Assembly: GCA_907163375.1 (NCBI GenBank)
Contig: CAJQUW010004413.1
Coordinates: forward strand, 47,587 to 111,586
Direction of reading: 5' to 3'
Source: Prostheceraeus crozeri
Lineage: Eukaryota; Platyhelminthes; Polycladida; Euryleptidae
DNA length: 64,000 nucleotides
Shown: positions 37,450 through 50,697 of the stretch, piece by piece
How positions within the stretch are numbered: the stretch's first letter is position 1
Layout of the letters: each line of letters opens with the position of its first letter
The notes under the pieces: generated by a model
Database searches by the model: none
Told to the model about the DNA's origin: nothing
Seen by the model: the letters and a program-made list of their open reading frames with translations, nothing else
Position numbers and translations under genes: made by a program

Positions 37450-39721
37450 ACCTCTATTTTTGGTTAATTTTGCAAGAAGCATGTTAGATTGAATTTAAGC
37501 AGGATAATAGGATGAACAATGATATGCGCAGCTAGCACATTGATTGAAATTTCGACGGGTATTCATTGAGTACTACGCTTGACATATTACTGAGGTGTCC
37601 CCTAACTTAGGTGGCAGGTCAGTGGTGTGCTAAACATAGTATTTAATCAATACCCGTCGACACTTCACTAACTTCCTAATTGCGTATCTCAAATTTACCC
37701 GGGCATGGCTGAAACTTTAAATATGGAGCTGTGTCGATGTTGAAAGATATGTACTGGGCCTGCTGATGGTTCCTGACATTGAAAATCGAAAAATTCCAGC
37801 TTCTCAGGTCTGTTCCCAATTTTTCAACTGGGGGCGCAAATTAATATTTAAATTCAGTATTCTATTTACATGTATTTAATCCAAAACAGTTGTATAAGCC
37901 AGTGCCTCTCAATTTTCATTCGTCCGCCCCCTCCTAATTATTGGAAATTTTTCTGATTACCTTTTCAGAGCACCTATGCTGATTATCCATGCAGAAATTC
38001 AAAGTTGATGTATTTAGTCCACACCAGACTGTTCTGAGAGAGGGCAATTTAATTTTAATACAGGGTATTGCTTCGAGCACCGATGTCTAGGTCACCAACT
38101 TCAACGGGCTGGGTGATATAACATCATAGGAATTGTTGCAACCAAATGTAATAGTACGAGAATGCAGGAGATGTAAAAAAATAATTTCTTCTAACGATTG
38201 TTTCTTCAAGCATCTTTCAGTGAAGACATCATGAGTCGGAAAAGCTCACCCAATGCTGGGGATCAAATTTTTTTAAAATGTTTTATAGGAAGAAAACATG
38301 AAGCTTCCTGCTTTTGCGTTTTTATGTTCTCATTGTTTAAAATACTCTGAACTGAAATTCTGCTGTTAAGAAGCTAAATACACCTCATCAGAGGGTTACA
38401 TTTGTTTTCATAGGATTTATAATCTCTTCGGACGGTCTACATGCATCACATTTCATTCTTTCTGCTTCCCTTTGCTACGTTGGTACACGCCCCCTCATCT
38501 GCCCTTAGACAAGCAAGAACCACAGTTGTATTGCCTGAAACATCTCCAATAGGTGAACTATTCAAGTGAATGATTTCAACTATAGCACCGGTCTGTTGCA
38601 GATTGAAACACGACTACATCTCAACGATCGATAATTGATTGGCAAGCTATAATCTGATCCGATTCGATCTTCTACTCGCACAACAAGCTCCGTCTTGTTG
38701 CTATGTTCTGCTCGAATGAGTGAGTTGCACTCCCGTGAGTTTAGGAGTTAGAACTAATAAAAATTAATACCAAAAGATAAGTTTTATTTTAAATTAATGA
38801 GCCGAATGATCCCAAATACCAATAAAACACACAACATATGATATTAAGATTACTGTGATACATAGACTTCAATCACTAGCTTCTATGATTAAAAAAATCA
38901 CTATAATGAAAAATTCTCAACAAAACATGTTTTTTTAAAAATGCGTTTAAAAACCGTGCATTTTCTATAATTATTATAATACAAGCAATATTTTTTAACC
39001 CTACCTAAAATCGAGGTGCTACTTGTGTATACATCTACATGTAAATTCTTCAAAACTACTTCAAATGCATTGTTCGTCTTATCACATTTATTCAAAATGC
39101 TTAACTGTGGTCAAATCATCATCATGCTCACTAAGTGCGAGTGTTGGACCTTCATATCGGCTGTGAGCTACCTACGGAATTTCGAATGTGCATGCACACC
39201 TGTTTACTTCAGTGTGACAGCAGAACCATGTGGGTTGACAAGAATGATGAATTCAATCAGTTCCAAGTTCCTACATCACAGTGTAATGTCATGCTCAATA
39301 CATGATGCCATAAATTACATCCTAGTCAAACCCTTAAAGTCTAAGTAGGGTGGCTCGAGCTCGTAGCGCTTCCAAATCTGGCTTGGACATCAAAGCAATT
39401 CATTAGCCACCGGGGGTCACATGAACCATTGTTGAGAAGCCAAACCGCTCCAGAATTTTTCACCGTTATTACGGCCTGGCCTGCTCACATGGTCGACATG
39501 TCTCGTCCTTATAGAAAAATGGAAGTCTTTCTTGGAGATTATTGAATCTCGACCCTATTGTGATAATCTTACCAGTGGATTATCAATGATTTACAATGAG
39601 TCCTTCTTAAATGTCATTTTTGAATACGGACCCGGGTGCATTTGATCTATAACAGACTTTTCATTGTGCAAGAATCAAGGAAGGGGTTCTTGGACCAGCA
39701 TGGTTTCTAAATTCTTGGTTG
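37450..39721. other. Intron sequence, nothing recognised
   Basis: No gene, exon or mobile element was recognised. Open frames at 39016-39348 and 39095-38901 overlap on opposite strands and look like chance. Confidence 0.45.
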
Positions 39722-40222
39722 CACATAGAATTACATAGATTGCTTAACTCTTCCAGCTTACTAGAAGTGAAGACTAATTCAAAACGATGACACATGCTGG
39801 AACTTTATAATGGGCAAAAAGGAATTCCAAGGAAAGACAGATATGAAAAGTCGTTCTTCGCTTGCGGATTGCTGTAAATTGCTAAAAGTGCTGCGATTGC
39901 TACAATTCTTTCAGATTCGAAGAATTCAGATCATTGCGCACAAGTCTTCTTTCTAATGTTGGTCCTTCCAATCATTTTTCAAGAAGATGCTGATGATTTC
40001 ACGAACCTTTTCTCAGCAGTCCTCAATGAATGTAAACTAGAAAGTGATGTGTGTCCGAAATGATATTACAACGCGCCCGTCGCTCACTCACTGACTGTTT
40101 TCCAAAAGCCGCCTAACAGCTTACTGCTTGAGAGAGTGTGTGTCTCATTTTCAATAGTATGCGACAGACAACTCATCCCTTCTAGGTAACGAAGACTGCC
40201 GAGCAAGTTGTCTAATTCCGTG
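39722..40222 (+). mobile_element. Family M element, copy F (subfamily 2)
   Basis: The left end is CACATAGAATTACATAGATT and the right end GTCTAATTCCGTG. The flanks are CTTGGTTG (39714-39721) and ATTGGTTG (40223-40230), an 8-bp target duplication with one mismatch. It shares the first half with all copies and the second half only with copy G. No coding sequence. Confidence 0.88.
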
Positions 40223-40969
40223 ATTGGTTGTGATATCATAAATTGACAACAAAATTCTGGTGTGCTCTTGTCATTAGGTTTTCCGATTTACCTAAATTTT
40301 TGATATTTGATGCTACAAAAATTCATAACAATTCATCACTTCAAGGACCTGATATTCTTTAATGAGTTATATCGGTGTTGATGTACCATGCATCTTCTTA
40401 AGCGCACTGGCGCAATTTTTCTTCTGATGTACTCTATATAACCTACGTGTAAAAGTTCGCACTTTCAAAAGCATTTCAAAAATTGAGTGGGAATTATTCA
40501 TTTTGAAACAGCGTGAGTATTATTGTCGGTTAGTAGGCAAAGGTTGTCCACCAGTAGTTTTATTGATTATACTCGTATTGTTCTAGGAAGTATTGAAATT
40601 AAACTGATGAAGTTTGCAATTTCATCAAGGCGCTGACATGAGAGTAATAAGATACATAAAATAATACAGAAAAGAGTTAGTGCCTTCCGTGCCACCTATA
40701 CTTTCTGCATACTGCAGTATGTAAATGCAGGATTAAAGAATTCTGTAAATTGCTACAGATGTTCAGCTTCGCCAATGACTTCTAAGTCTCAAAATTTGAA
40801 ATCCATTCTGTTTGGGCCAAATTCAAACGTGTCATACGCTACTGCAGAATATGTAGAGCCTAAAGGTCGCGATGAATTCACCGAACAGTGTAGGTGATGG
40901 GCCCAGAGTCCCTTTCTCCGATTTGTGGCATCATTGTGTACATTGATACGAAACAGTTTTATTCCTTAC

Positions 40970-41032
40970 CTTTCCTTTGCCTCCGAATGTGTTTCCCACT
41001 TTAACTACCGCAGGCAACTTTGGGACGAGGAT
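40970..41032 (-). CDS. SYN: Synapsin exon, ATP-binding VVKVGNTFGGKGK segment
   Basis: This 63-bp exon is bounded by TAG before 41032 and GTAAGG after 40970, and both borders fall on codon boundaries. It reads ILVPKLPAVVKVGNTFGG then KGK. The family reads FPVVVKxGHAHxGMGK here, where the first Lys and the glycine loop contribute to ATP binding. This copy keeps the Lys and the loop, but Asn-Thr-Phe replaces the usual His-Ala-His. Confidence 0.9.
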
Positions 41033-43096
41033 CTACAATACAGAGCACAATCTGAGTATAATGTAAACATGAGATAGAAGATAAGGAAAACTATATCAAA
41101 CAACAGATTGAAACGATAAGACAGACAAATAAACTTATCACAATGTCCTATCTCAGTTCGCTTCGAAAAGAGATCATCTTGGGTGAGAGATAGCGGAACT
41201 ACGGCTTCATTTAAAAAGGCAAATCTTTGATGTAAAAATCAATTAATCATCAAAATGGCAGAATCTCTTTATCTCTGGGTAAATCATAGACACACTACGT
41301 GAATTGAGCTATTCTCTACTATGTGCTATCAACTCTGCTAACATTTTATACAAATAAGAGACTATTTTCCACAGAATTTAGGTGGTCTACTCGCTAACTA
41401 ATCTCTTCGGCAAAATAAAAGATCTGGGAAATACGCATGCATTGTGAGTATCATTTTCTGTGCGTCGTGTTAGCATGCAATGCAAAGCAAAACAAAATAT
41501 CAACCTCATGCACACCAAAACAATTTGCTGTTGATCGCACAAAACGTAGGAATCATGCCATAACATCATTCCTCAGTAGGTGATATACGGATATATCTTG
41601 AATCAAATCTCATTTTCTTTATTTCTTGCGCTACTCTCCGTCGTTCTTCTATTCAGGAAAGGTGAGTCACTATCTGTGGGAGCTTCGATGGTTCTCACCA
41701 TTACTCGAGCGAACTACCCACACCTCGTAAAGTGAGACTCATCGCTTTCTGTCACTTTCAGAGTCTCGGTTGATATCACAGCGTCACATTTTCATCTGAG
41801 ATATTTTCGATGCAATTAGAATTAATATGCGATGTAATTATGCAAGTCTTTCTAGTATTCCTCTTTTACCTATTGTTTACTCTTCTTTGATGTATTGTCA
41901 TACAAATCCTTCATTTCTGAATTATTCGAAATTAGACTTTGCTTGCCAGATGATGACTGATAAAAACGCTTCTAGACTTCATGGACTAAAGCTCTCAACA
42001 CGCATGGTTTACGTAAGATACATCCTGTCTGGCAGATTAATGCTGGCTAGGCTGCAGGGCTGTAAGGCTCCGGATGATTCAGAAGAAATAATACCTATTA
42101 GTTGCCTAAACCTATTTATGCATCATTTCCTACTTCTTTAAAATTGTTCTTCATAATTGTTCCATTTCTACTCGGTCTTTGATATCACTTTTGATAGCAT
42201 TGATTGATTTGTATAACATTCTAATTGTTTTTCTAATTCTTTTCGAAAATTCGTTTTCCATAGTATTAGAGAATTAATTGTGAGCATCGCTAATCTGCTG
42301 TGTTAAACAATTAGCAAATCTGAGCTTACACAACAATATATGTGTTGAGGCGCTCTGCATAATGCATTTGTTTCTGTTTTAGGGAGCGATTGAATGCCAT
42401 AAGAAGTTTTATGATCACGGAATGATTTCATGGATTAGCAACTTAAAACGAGATGTTTTGTGAAGTATAATGACAACGCAAATGCATGAGTAGTGCGACG
42501 GTGTCGATGCTGTTAAGCTGCAAGATTTCAAAAATTATCCGGGATAGCCCTATTGACTAGGTGGTGAACAAATCGATGAATAAGATCATAGCCCTTTATT
42601 TTGCAGCTTTTAGACCAACCCGGTTGAAAATCTAGTGCATGAATACGCATCTCTAACAAAGCAATTAATCATGACATTTAAGATTATTCAAACAACGCTC
42701 TACGAAAACTGCCAACTATAGAAAACAGAGATATTGTAAGTATTAACCCAACCCTATCGGGTAGGGAGCAGATTCGGCCTCTCCGTAACTTATAAAGTAT
42801 TGCTCCAAAGGAAATGAAGTTCACCGACAACAAAACATTGTGTTTCCGTGAAATTTCTTATGATGGGTTCCATTTTCTCTAACTCATCCATCATCCCGCA
42901 ATAAATAGCAATTTAAAACTTAAGACTTAAAATCATCAAATTTGGCAGATTTTTGAAATTTACTTATCTATGACTATAAATCCTTTTATAATGATCGCTA
43001 TTTACCGTGCCAAAATGGTTAAATGGGCTGAGAAATTGCAGCGTCAGTTCAATTTCAGCAATTCAATGCGACTGCATCCTGAGAATGGTCGTCTTG
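41033..43096. other. Intron sequence, nothing recognised
   Basis: Only short open frames occur (for example 41827-42141), none with family resemblance. Confidence 0.45.
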
Positions 43097-43207
43097 CTCG
43101 ACACGCTCATTTGCTCGAGAAATTCATTTGTTCGACAAGATCATTTCTTAGACACGTTCATTTATTCGACAGGCTCATTTGCTTGACACGTTCATTTGTT
43201 CGATGCG
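43097..43207. repeat. Minisatellite, 17-bp unit, about 6.5 copies
   Basis: The units follow the pattern (C/T)TCGACACG(C/T)TCATTTG with several changes in each. As 17 is not a multiple of three, the open frame through it (42970-43248) does not repeat in phase and is probably not a protein. Confidence 0.85.
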
Positions 43208-44158
43208 TTTTAAGTCATACTCGTGAATTTTGCATTTCTTTGAATTAACTTCAGCACATTTCTAATGGGTTCCATCGTTTACCGTTTTCCAGCAATAATG
43301 TAGGCAAATTCATTACTTGTGAGCAGAGGTCTGTCTTTTGATGTTTTTTGCTTCTTGATGCTCTATCTTATCAATTTACGAAATCAAACTAATGAATATT
43401 ATAATTTATGTTATCTAAAGCATCTAATTCAAACCTTGATTTGAGCATTTGCAGTGCATATAGATTGTGTATAGGTAGATCTCAATGCTAGAAATCCATG
43501 CCATCATAGCCGATGATAATTTCTTCGAACAATTGAACGTATCGACAAAAAATAGACCATAGAATTTCGCGCATGAGTTGTCGAAGAATAATTTAGGATA
43601 ATTTAGTTCAAAGTTAGAACTGAACATTGAAGCACTAATGAATATGAAATAGCAGTGATATCAGAGTTATGCGGCAATATATACACCCAAGTAAAGAGTA
43701 AGCTTGATGAAACGCTGTGTAGCATTTGAAAACAAAATTATAAAATCAAAAACATCAATGAAGAATGAAATTAACAACATCTAATTTGCCTACTGGTTTA
43801 TCCTCGTCAGTTGAATTCCGGAAAAAGTTGAGAATCCCCTAAAACAGCAGCAAAACAGTTTATGCGTGCACATGTGAGTGAACTATGGCATGCTGTCAAT
43901 ATATATGCGCGGCGTGCAAATGATCTATGCTCATACAAACAGTGGGTTGTATACAGCTAGGTAACCGATGGTGTATTAGTCAATCAACAAACGAAGAAGA
44001 GCAATTATAAAACTGAATAATATAAAATCTACAGCTTTGGTAATTTGAGAAAAAAGGACAGGATACTTGGGAACTGTTTGAGTTGCTCCTTGTTTCTGAT
44101 GGAGAATATGATCAGGCAAGTATCATGTTCTGGAAGTCGAAAGTATCAAATCATTTTT

Positions 44159-44184
44159 GTTGCTGTTGTTGTTGTTGTTGTTTT
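44159..44184. repeat. Simple repeat (TTG)n
   Basis: An interrupted run of TTG/TGT triplets at the edge of the GC-rich block that follows. Confidence 0.85.
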
Positions 44185-44199
44185 ACACGACTCCGTCCA

Positions 44200-44670
44200 G
44201 CGTATAGGAGGCCTCGTATCAAGACAATACGAAACGACAAAGCACACCCACTAAGCAAATTACTGCTGGCGAGGAGTGCCCCGGGGAGGAGATGGCCGTT
44301 CCGATACCACAGGGTGCTTCCATGCCCAAGGCAAGGCTGCTCACAAAGAGTGAACAGGATTGGCCTATAGAGGTGGCAACCTTAATGGTCCCACCCCGCA
44401 CCTTACCTCCGAAGAGGGGCGCAGCCATTGCTGAGGGGACTTTGGGTAAGGCATAGCCAGATACACCACAGGGGAGGAAGCTCAAATAGCTCTGTTGCAT
44501 ATCCCAACAGCTAAGCATATCCGCAACATTAGTGTAGCCACTGAGGAAAGGCACTGAGAATAAGATATCAAACTTCCAACAATGCAGTGGCAAAAGGCCC
44601 CTTTTAGTCTCTCCTCTGACTACACGCACGGGAAAGTCGGTCTAATTCTAATCAGTCCCGGGAACCGCAC
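44200..44670. other. GC-rich block of unknown origin
   Basis: About 470 bp are clearly GC-richer than the flanks and open on the minus strand (44629-44219, 136 codons). Motifs such as CCCCGGGGAGGAGATGG and CCCGGGAACCGCACCGGGG occur. The translated frame shows no domain I know. The sharp composition change suggests an inserted piece, perhaps the 5' region of a non-LTR element, but no second copy in the window supports this. Confidence 0.4.
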
Positions 44671-45103
44671 CGGGGAAACATTTTGGTGCCTTGTTTGCAT
44701 GAAGCGGAGCAACAAGAACATGATGTAAGTCCGAAAAATGATGCAAAATGCTTTCAGGCTTCTACTAACATGAAAGTGTTAAAATGCACTGAAAATTGTA
44801 CATCTATAATCTACATAAGCTGATATAACAAGAAAGTAACCAGAAAAAATGAAAGATACAATCGATTGTTCAACCAAATCATGATGTTGGTCATATTATT
44901 TATTTCTTCTCCAATGCAATGCGAGCGTCATGCGACCACATCCAGACGAGGTAGTGTAAATGTAATTACTATGTTCTTGTGCATTCCTGCAAACATGTTA
45001 CTGGTATTAGATAATCGCATGCTTTGAACATCATCATCCAATTATCGCTCATTATCCGAATTATTAATTGAATCTTGTGGTTTTCACGGGCGCAAGCGGT
45101 AGT

Positions 45104-45268
45104 GACAGAAGAAGAGTTAGGCGGCCCTTGTGGCTCTCACGTGATTGACTGAGCGCGCAGTGCATCAAACAGCGTATCACAGTCAAGACAGAAGTAGAGA
45201 TAGGCGCCCCCTGGCCCTCACGTCATTGCTGAGCGCGCGCAGTGCATCAAACAACGTATCACAGTCAA
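45104..45268. repeat. Direct tandem duplication, two 82-83 bp units
   Basis: Units 45104-45186 and 45187-45268 match along their length. Both contain a TCACGT(G/C)ATTG block and CAGTGCATCAAACA(G/A)CG. The first unit has a CACGTG palindrome (an E-box core) that the second has lost. The CG content is high for this region. Confidence 0.85.
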
Positions 45269-45978
45269 CTTCATCAGTTATTCATAACAGGCATCTTCGC
45301 AAGTGGTATTTTAAGTACGAACTGCACTTAATGTAAACCAAGCTTTAGACAACGTTCACTGAGGTTCACTGAGATACAGTCGTCAAATGGACACATCATT
45401 TTCGCTGGTCAACTCCTCATGATCTCAAATAACTGAACACGCTTGAAGTGAAGCTATGATCCGATTCGTCGAATTCAGACTTGAACTCAATCAATGTTCA
45501 ATGGGAAAATGCGTTTCTTGTCCTGTGGAGCAGTTTTGGCGGGCATCGTCATTGTTCTGAAATGCCTTGTTTAGACCAAAACATGGACACAACGCAGTTT
45601 ATTTCTGCGATGACAGCAACTGTTGAGTTGACACAACTCTCTGTTTGATGCCGGTAGATGCCTTTTGCTGACAAAACCGCGGTAAATTTGGGTAGCGTTG
45701 TGAAATAGCGCATCAGAGACTTAGAGTACATCAGAGTACATAGCACTGCGCAGTATTCGCAGTATTTGCGCCGTGTGTCTTTTGCTCAACACATCAAAAG
45801 TGCCATGCGCCATTTGCTCTTGGCACATCATCACCAGGCTTCGATATTTAAACCAATTTTTCATTTAGCTAGATGACTTTGATATTAATTTTGCATCTGT
45901 CGAAGTTAGACAGTTATAGGTTGCACCATGCGCGATTACACGAGCGCGAAGTACGAGTTTAATCGAGAGTGGTGCAAC

Positions 45979-46497
45979 CAAATAATTAAATTGTTTAAGC
46001 GTGTCACTTTGCTAGAACTGCAAGCTGATTCAAAAGATGGCACATGCAGGAACTTACTAAGTGGGTAAATAGAAATGTTTAATACCTTGCAGAGACAGGA
46101 AAAATAGTCGTGCGTTACTGGCGGATTGCTGTGAATTCCTTCTAAATGCTCCGATTGCCACGATTCCTTCTGATTCGAAGAATTCTGATCATTGCGCAAA
46201 AATTTTCTAAATAATATGGGTACTTCCGTTTATCATTAAAAAGTTAGCAGGCGCACGAAAAAACGTTCACAAGCTTCTCTATAGAACTTGACATCGACTG
46301 TGTCTCTTTGCGATGTTCCGGTTGATAACAATCACTGAAACATCGCACATATTTGGCGTGTTTAATGTTGAACTGGCTGCTTATTGTTCAATTGCTATGG
46401 CATTATGTCAGCAGATTGCGCCATTTCGTAGGCTTTACATGTTCCAATGCTTCCTCTCTAGTCAAACAGAAGAAGACACGACCTGTCCAATTCTGTG
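45979..46497 (+). mobile_element. Family M element, copy C, in the left arm of the RAG1-like block
   Basis: The left end is diverged (CAAATAATTAAATTGTTTAA) and the right end is GTCCAATTCTGTG. The internal blocks are full-length for the family. The 8 bases to its left are GGTGCAAC, the same 8 bases that follow copy D at 50874-50881. The sequence to its right continues into the inverted arm shared with copy E. Confidence 0.85.
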
Positions 46498-47800
46498 GAT
46501 CCACCAGATTTAACCAATTTCTATGCATTTGCAAAAAAATATCTGGAATATATGCTTCACAATTCAATAATCAGATCCAAAGTGAATGTTTCATAGAAAG
46601 AGGCTCTTTGACTTTGTTCCCTGACACAACAAAAAGATGAACATTTCAAAGATCAGAAGAACCGTCTGAACTGCTCATGTTGAGGCGGAATACTCTCTGG
46701 ATAGTGATTGTCTAAAGAGTAAACAATTAAAGGCGCATTCAATTGATCAATTTCAATACAGAACCCTCATTCCCCCATCATAGCATCACAGGTAGGTGGA
46801 AAGTGCTGAATGTCGAAAAAAATTGCTAATACTCAAATCATGTATTACAGCCTTTGTATATCCCTACTATGCGCAAAAACGAAAAAATGAAAAAAATCGG
46901 CAATCTATGTAAAGAGAAAATACAAAAAAATAAGAATTAAATATCAAAAAAATCAAAAAAATAAAAAAAAATTATTTCTAGTCACCAGACAAATTGCTAA
47001 TGTTAAATACCTATATCAGACTAATTGTAGGGTTGTTTTATACACATGAACATAAATATTGCAAAAATCGTTGGAGTAAATATTGAGAAAAATGTATAAA
47101 GGAAAGCAAAAAGCACAAAAAAGCAAAAATAATTTTTTATGCCTCCCGAACAATTGCTAATGCTTAATATCTGTATTGGAGCTATTGTAAAGTTGTTCTA
47201 TACTAAAAAACGTAAAGCTAGACAAATTGGCGGTGTAAATATTGAGAAGTTGACAAAATATAAATAAGAAAAATACACGTAGTTTTGAAATAAGTTCTTG
47301 CTTGTCTAGCTTTTCGTTGTAGCCTATACATATTCTGATATATATTGCAAATATGTATGCAATATTGCATACAAAGATACCTAAACTTAAGTAAATTGTC
47401 ATTTTATTAAACGAAATTGAATAAAAAGGGTGTTATTACAAACAATAATTCACGAAGAAAAGTTTCCATATTGCATTAACGTGTAGTTAAGTCTTGTCTG
47501 ATAATGAGATAAACTTATGATTTCTATCTGAAGCGTGTGAAAATTTTCAGTTTTAAAATCGAAGCACGCACACGACGTGGACTCTATATATTACAGTTTG
47601 TAGATGAAAGATATCGGGCAGATGAATAGATATCTAGGAGCTCATGGCTTAACGTTATATACAACGTAAGGCTTCCCGGAGATCTATTTATAGCATCAAG
47701 AAAAGCTGTGGGAATCCCTTTGCATAAAATAACTTTACCTTAATGCATGTAGACTACACACCTAACTTCGCTCTCAGTTTACTCTGTCGTTGTCGGCATC

Positions 47801-49906
47801 ATGTCGGAATTTCATCTGAAGAACTGTGGACGAGTTTGTTTACTTTGCATTGGTAAAACAAAGAAGATGTTTAATATTACGTCACGATCTTGGGACATTT
47901 TGCAAAAGTATTTCATCGATGGATTTCAACGAAACGACGAAAGGTTTCCAACCGTGTTATGCAGCAATTGCTCCAAAGTTATTAGTGAGTATGGTCGAGG
48001 CATTTTCAATCGTACTGTAAATTTAATCGACTTTTCTAAACTCGAAATTCCTCGCACTCGAAGTGCAGCATCCGGTTCTACCTGTGGCTGCAAGATATGT
48101 GCTGTAGCTACTTCTGTTCCTAAAAATATCAGTGATTCGATATCCAAAGAACCTATACCTCACTGACGGCTAGCTGGACGTCCCTCTTCGTTTTCCAATG
48201 AGCCTTGTTCTTCGTCGTCTTCTACGGTCAAACAAAGACCCATCACATTGTGTAATTTATGTCTTTCTACTTAAGGAAGAAGTTCTTCGCATGCATGCAA
48301 TAAAACAACAAGAATTGATAATTTACGACAGCTTGCAAATGTATCGCCAACTTCAAAGGAAAAATTGACATCATCATTGATTCGTGAAAAACGTCAATCA
48401 TCTGATAATCCATCGGAAGTTACCGCTCTAAACTTTGCATCTACGACTGGCAAGCCCTTAACTATTACCATTGGATCACCGCCTGTCCCAAAAGTTAGAA
48501 AAAGTACATCGAGCTCCGTGATATCAGAAATTCAATCTAATTTAGATCTCTCCAATCAGCAAACAATCAAACTGGCTGGACATATACGGATCGCATCATC
48601 TGAACGTAAATGTATTGAACCAAACTTGAGAAATGAGCTGAAAAGTCTTAATCATCGTCTAGACGGATTTTTTCGGTTGAATCAAATCGATTTCTTTCAA
48701 AAACTTCAGTTGAACAGAATGAATTCGTTAATCGTCCATTTGTATTCTGCAGTGATCTAAATGGATTCATTAATTCAATTCAACAGCATCGACGTAAGTC
48801 CTACCAATTTGCAAAAATTGGACTGGATGGTGGTGGAGGGTTCATGAAGGTCAGTATTACTCTCCATAATTGCAATGAAGACGATGAAAATGAGCCTTCT
48901 GAGAGGCAACAGCGATTCTCTTATAGAGATGGAATAGCAAACAAAAGTAAAGATACAGGGGTGAAAAAGTCCTTTGTCATTGGTCTGGTGCCAGACCTAC
49001 CCGAAAATTACTTCAATATCATCTTGTGTTGGGTCAAGTTAGGCCTAAATGATATTTCAATTGAAAACACTATTGCGGCAGATCTAAAGTTAGCAAACAT
49101 TATTATTGGCATAATGGGACATGGTAGTAACCACCCATGTACATGGTTTGATGCCTCTAGAGCTGACATACTAGCCGGAAATTGTGGCTCACTGCGAACA
49201 CTTAGAAACCTGCGTAATCTTCATTGGCAATGGAGAAATTCTGGCAGCTGAACTACTAAAGCCTAACTAAGCTAACTAAGCTATTCTAAAGCTCAACTAC
49301 TAAGTTATTCATGGATGTATGATTAAAGGTGAAGATGATAAATTGATTCTTGACGTCATTGCGCCACCAGAGCTTCATTTGATGATTGGAGCGATCACAC
49401 ATATGTTCAAAGGCCTGAAAGAGGTATGGCCAGAGGCTGATGAGTGGGCAAATCGATGCAAAGTGAATCAATTACCATACCATGGCGGAGTCTTCAATGG
49501 AAACTCGTGTAAAGCTCTCCTGAAAAATATTCAACTTTTGAATGACTTAAACTGTCCGCGAACTGATTTCTTTGATGCTTTCCTATCATTTTGAAATGTC
49601 GTAGATACATGCTTTGGAGCATCACTTTCTGAGGACTACGTCGAACACATCAATGATTTTCATTCGAAATTCGAAGTTTTAAATCTTCGCATAACTTCTA
49701 AAATCCATACAATATTCCACCATGTTCCCCAATTTTGCGAGCGCCATATCCCGAATGGTTTAGGAGTATGGTCGGAACAGATCTCTGAGTCCATTCGCAG
49801 TGATTTTTTGAAGACCTGGTCACGATATAAAGTAGCTCCAAGTAATGACCGATACGACCAGCAACTTCTCAGTGCTGTAAGAGACCATGCAAGCAAACAT
49901 ATTTGA
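47801..49906 (+). pseudogene. N-RAG-TP-like transposase with RAG1-type N-terminal zinc region, broken
   Basis: From ATG 47801 the first 100 residues carry three CxxC pairs: CLLC at 13-16, CSNC at 54-57 and CKIC at 97-100. The spacing and context (DILQKYFID, FPTVLCSNC) recall the RAG1 N-terminal zinc region (PDLIAKVFRIDV, FCHNC, SCDIC). Later parts include IGLDGGGGFMKVSI, VKKSFVIGLVPDLPENY, HGSNHPCTWFDASRAD, APPELHLMIGAITHMFKGL, YHGGVFNGNSCKALLK and FHHVPQFCERHIPNGLGVWS. This order resembles the catalytic half of RAG1/Transib-type proteins. Stops occur at 48164, at about 48272 and after 49594, with frame changes near 48700 and 49250. I recall an Aplysia family called N-RAG-TP with a RAG1-like N-terminus; the match is from memory. 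Confidence 0.65.
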
Positions 49907-50697
49907 GTGTGCTCTGATATAATTGCTTCTATTTTAAGCTAGCCTACAGACTGAGTAAATTCAGCAAGCTGGCATTTTGAATCATGTGTAGCTATGATTT
50001 AGTTCTTGTCAGGAAGGTAAACTTCTAATACATAAACATCCTTCAATTTCGATTACATTGGTATTTTTACTTGCATATTAGATATTCCGGAAGTGAACGC
50101 TGGGCATATAATTGAGTATTCATTGAATCATATACGGGTGTGTAGTTAAATAAATAAAGAATACCCGAATAAATAAAATCATAAAACAAAATTTGAATTA
50201 TTAATTTATAAGTAGCAAGGAAAGCAAAAACTTATTTCAAAACCACTGTATTTTTCTTATTTATATTTTATCAACTTCTCAATATTTACACCGCCAATTT
50301 GTCTAGCTTTACGTTTTTTAGTATAGAACAACTTTACAATAGCTCCAATACAGATATTAAGCATTAGCAATTGTTCGGGAGGCATAAAAAATTATTTTTG
50401 CTTTTTTGTGCTTTTTGCTTTCCTTTATACATTTTTCTCAATATTTACTCCAACGATTTTTGCAATATTTATGTTCATGTGTATAAAACAACCCTACAAT
50501 TAGTCTGATATAGGTATTTAACATTAGCAATTTGTCTGGCGACTAGAAATAATTTTTTTGTATTTTCTCTGTACATAGACCGCCGATTTTTTTCATTTTT
50601 TCGTTTTTGCGTATAGTAGGGATATACAAAGGCTGTAATACATGATTTGAGTATTAGCAATTTTTTTCGACATTCAGCACTTTCCACCTACCTGTGA

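Noticed and set aside
42970-43248. Open frame through the 17-bp minisatellite as a repeat protein
   Set aside because: A 17-bp unit shifts the frame each time, so the frame is open by chance.
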